Below the pieces are notes generated by a model. That model did not search any database, had not been told where the DNA came from, and saw only the letters and a list, made by a program, of their open reading frames with translations. Position numbers and translations under genes: made by a program. Below are positions 23,900 to 25,011 of a stretch of 25,011 nt of DNA, one piece after another. Origin of the DNA: Candidatus Thorarchaeota archaeon (GTDB lineage: Archaea; Asgardarchaeota; Thorarchaeia; Thorarchaeales; Thorarchaeaceae). Numbering within the stretch: the first letter of the stretch is position 1; the number at the start of each line of letters is the position of its first letter. Where the stretch lies: assembly GCA_016841005.1 (NCBI GenBank), contig JAEORG010000146.1:1-25011 (forward strand), read 5' to 3'.

Positions 23900-24766
23900 T
23901 TATCTATCAAACCATACAAAGACTCCTTCTGCTCTGTAGTATCCATCTTCAATCCGTTCAATAGGCCCATTACAAAATAAACGCGTAGAAAGGGAGGTCA
24001 TGTTATTGTCAAAGACATAGAAATTGGTGACAGGAGTGGTTATTGATATACTGACATCAATGAGAATATCACGACCGAAAATGTGCACCATATAACTACC
24101 CAATGGGATAAAATCCTTCTGAATCCATTCCAATGTTATCTCTTCTGTTTCTCCAGCAGGAATTGTCCACTCCAAGAAATAAGGACTCTCTTCACCAGTC
24201 TTATTCTCTACCATCATTCCTCTACGATTGATATATGAAGCGGAATCAAAATTGAATATGCCATCTCCGCTATGTGAGAAATTTGCCATTTCAGCTTGTA
24301 GCCAATCCCTCGTACCATCTGAATACTTCCACAGCTGCCATGTCTGATTTAGGTAGAGAGCGTTAATTGCATGACCTCGACCAGAAATTAGCGTGCTAAA
24401 AGATGAAAAACCCATGTGTGTTGTGAATTCGCTGTCGATGACGATACTATGAGATGTCCCATCTAATCTGATTATGACCATACTATAATTGCCATAACAT
24501 TCACCATAGCTTAGATTCCCAGGAGGATCGTAAAGAACATAGAGAGGTACCCATGATTCAATACTTGTTGTATCTATGAGCTCACGCTGAGGAGGAGGAA
24601 AGAGAATGCCCCAATTTATCATTCCTACTAATAATACAATTAGGATATAGATGGTGAAGAGCATCGTACGCTTTGACTTCAATCTTCTGGAATCTGAGTT
24701 GTCCGAATGTGTGTTTCCCTCGGTGTTATCCAATTTGATAGCTCCCAATATTCCACTGAAACCCAA
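23900..24766 (-). CDS. Single-pass exported protein, unknown
   Basis: 288 residues from TTG 24766, or 254 from ATG 24664. One transmembrane helix near the N-terminus (MLFTIYILIVLLVGMI, about residues 35-53) preceded by the basic RRLKSKR, so the long C-terminal part lies outside the cell. The outer part is beta-rich with six sequons (NLS, NYS, NQT, NFS, NKT, NMT) and ends ...GVFVWFDR. No catalytic or binding motif recognised. Two cysteines (CYG and FCNG) could form a disulfide. The start is uncertain. It lies between repeats B and D. Confidence 0.6.
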   Translation of the reverse strand: MGFSGILGAIKLDNTEGNTHSDNSDSRRLKSKRTMLFTIYILIVLLVGMINWGILFPPPQRELIDTTSIESWVPLYVLYDPPGNLSYGECYGNYSMVIIRLDGTSHSIVIDSEFTTHMGFSSFSTLISGRGHAINALYLNQTWQLWKYSDGTRDWLQAEMANFSHSGDGIFNFDSASYINRRGMMVENKTGEESPYFLEWTIPAGETEEITLEWIQKDFIPLGSYMVHIFGRDILIDVSISITTPVTNFYVFDNNMTSLSTRLFCNGPIERIEDGYYRAEGVFVWFDR

Positions 24767-24816
24767 GTTCTCCGAGGGATTCTGAACAAATATCTCTTTA
24801 CTGTGAATTATGCAAC

Positions 24817-24883
24817 GTCACAATCTTTATGAGAGAATTGATTTCGCCTTGTGAATCACTAAGGTGTGCTCAGGTATCCAAGC
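24817..24883 (+). repeat. tRNA-Ser 5'-end repeat, copy D (the intact parent)
   Basis: Promoter and first 16 bases of the intact tRNA-Ser gene, nearly identical to copy C. TATA element TCTTTATGAG at 24823-24832, about 36 bases before the tRNA. Confidence 0.8.
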
Positions 24884-24887
24884 CTGG

Positions 24888-24918
24888 ACGTGTTCGTTCT
24901 TGGGCGGATGCGGGGCAA
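24888..24918 (+). other. D-loop intron of tRNA-Ser(GCU)
   Basis: 31 bases. Core helix GCCT (24882-24885) with GGGC (24913-24916), 5' bulge GGA cut after GG, inner stem CGTGTTC/GGATGCG with three G-U pairs and one U-G, 3' cut in AA|TA. One extra unpaired A in the outer helix makes it a relaxed bulge-helix-bulge. Removal leaves the normal D-loop AGCCTGGTA. Confidence 0.75.
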
Positions 24919-24936
24919 TATGGAGCTGGATTGCTA

Positions 24937-24963
24937 TAGGTTGCACTTGGCAATCCTGCAAAC
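24937..24963 (+). other. Canonical 37/38 intron of tRNA-Ser(GCU)
   Basis: 27 bases between A37 and A38. Outer helix CTGGA/TCCAG, four-base core TTGC/GCAA, bulges TAT and ACA, inner stem beginning AGG/CCT: the standard archaeal splicing-endonuclease substrate. Confidence 0.9.
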
Positions 24964-25011
24964 ATCCAGTGTGCTTTGCACTCGAGAGTTCAAATCTCTC
25001 CCTGAGCGCCA

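Larger units (their letters stand above)
24868..25011 (+). tRNA. tRNA-Ser(GCU) with two introns, CCA encoded
   Basis: Acceptor GCTCAGG/CCTGAGC, discriminator G (as for serine), encoded CCA ending at the last base of the window. D-stem TCCA/TGGA, anticodon stem CTGGA/TCCAG, loop TTGCTAA after splicing (anticodon GCT, 24933-24935), long variable arm GTGC-TTT-GCAC, and T-arm GAGAG-TTCAAAT-CTCTC: a class II tRNA. Intron 1 (24888-24918, 31 bases) is in the D-loop after G19. Intron 2 (24937-24963, 27 bases) is at the usual 37/38 site with a perfect bulge-helix-bulge: TTGC/GCAA core, TAT and ACA bulges. Without the introns the mature tRNA is 86 bases. Confidence 0.93.

Noticed and set aside
24868..25011. 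tRNA-Cys or tRNA-Leu reading with anticodon stem GGATG/CATCC
   Set aside because: That reading leaves no U33 in the 5' part and an oversized D-loop. The two-intron tRNA-Ser fold pairs every stem and gives the right discriminator.
1..25011. CRISPR array, transposase, integrase or prophage genes
   Set aside because: No regularly spaced repeats and no mobile-element protein motifs were seen. The four tRNA-derived repeats are irregularly spaced (about 0.7-1.2 kb).

Overview
The window is chromosomal DNA of an archaeon. This is shown by archaeal/eukaryotic-type ribosomal proteins (eL18, eL8/L7Ae, eS28, eL24), RNA polymerase subunits Rpo3 and Rpo10, aIF5B, glycerol-1-phosphate dehydrogenase, an archaeal SRP RNA, intron-containing tRNA and TATA-type promoters. 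A stand-alone small GTPase of Arf/Ras type (NKQD motif) and several exported, sequon-rich membrane proteins point towards the Asgard archaea (perhaps Thorarchaeota-like). That placement is an inference; only 'archaeon' is secure.

Layout. 1-3201 (+): the 3' part of an Lhr-type helicase gene overlapping an EngB-like GTPase gene. 3204-4798 (-): an exported GIFT/GATase-like surface protein and a SWIM zinc-finger protein. 4841-5790 (+): a metallophosphoesterase and tRNA-Pro(CGG). 5803-7228 (-): a SPOUT-like protein and an orphan C5 DNA methyltransferase, translationally coupled. 7394-11233 (+): a four-gene operon for the archaeal-type mevalonate pathway (mevalonate kinase, UbiD-type anhydromevalonate phosphate decarboxylase, and large and small aconitase-X/phosphomevalonate dehydratase subunits). 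11245-14145 (-): rpoD(rpo3)-rpl18e-rpl13-rps9-rpoN-rps2. 14310-14807 (-): the small GTPase. 15016-16008 (+): G1P dehydrogenase. 16128-16946 (+): rpl7ae-rps28e-rpl24e, with a kink-turn in the leader that contains the Shine-Dalgarno sequence. 17010-17675 (-): an inverted ndk with a C-terminal extension. 17852-19633 (+): infB. About 19676-19990 (+): SRP RNA. 20001-21140 (-): a two-headed Lrp/AsnC regulator facing a short operon of very small proteins.

From about 21.8 kb to the end the character changes. Gene density falls, and there are three unrecognised membrane proteins on the minus strand and a decayed TPR gene. Four copies of a promoter-plus-tRNA-5'-end sequence occur here, and only the last leads into an intact tRNA. 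That tRNA is tRNA-Ser(GCU), which carries two introns, one of them in the D-loop, and ends exactly at the window edge. I read this stretch as a small island grown next to, and partly out of, the tRNA-Ser gene.

Functionally, two membrane-lipid modules lie within 9 kb of each other: the isoprenoid operon and G1P dehydrogenase. They supply the isoprenoid precursors and the sn-glycerol-1-phosphate backbone of archaeal ether lipids. Around them lies a broad information-processing core of ribosome, RNA polymerase, initiation factor and SRP. I saw no CRISPR array, transposase or integrase gene. The most unusual items are the tRNA-Ser gene and its repeats, the L7Ae-leader kink-turn, and a split two-CxxC small ORF at 21376-21551.
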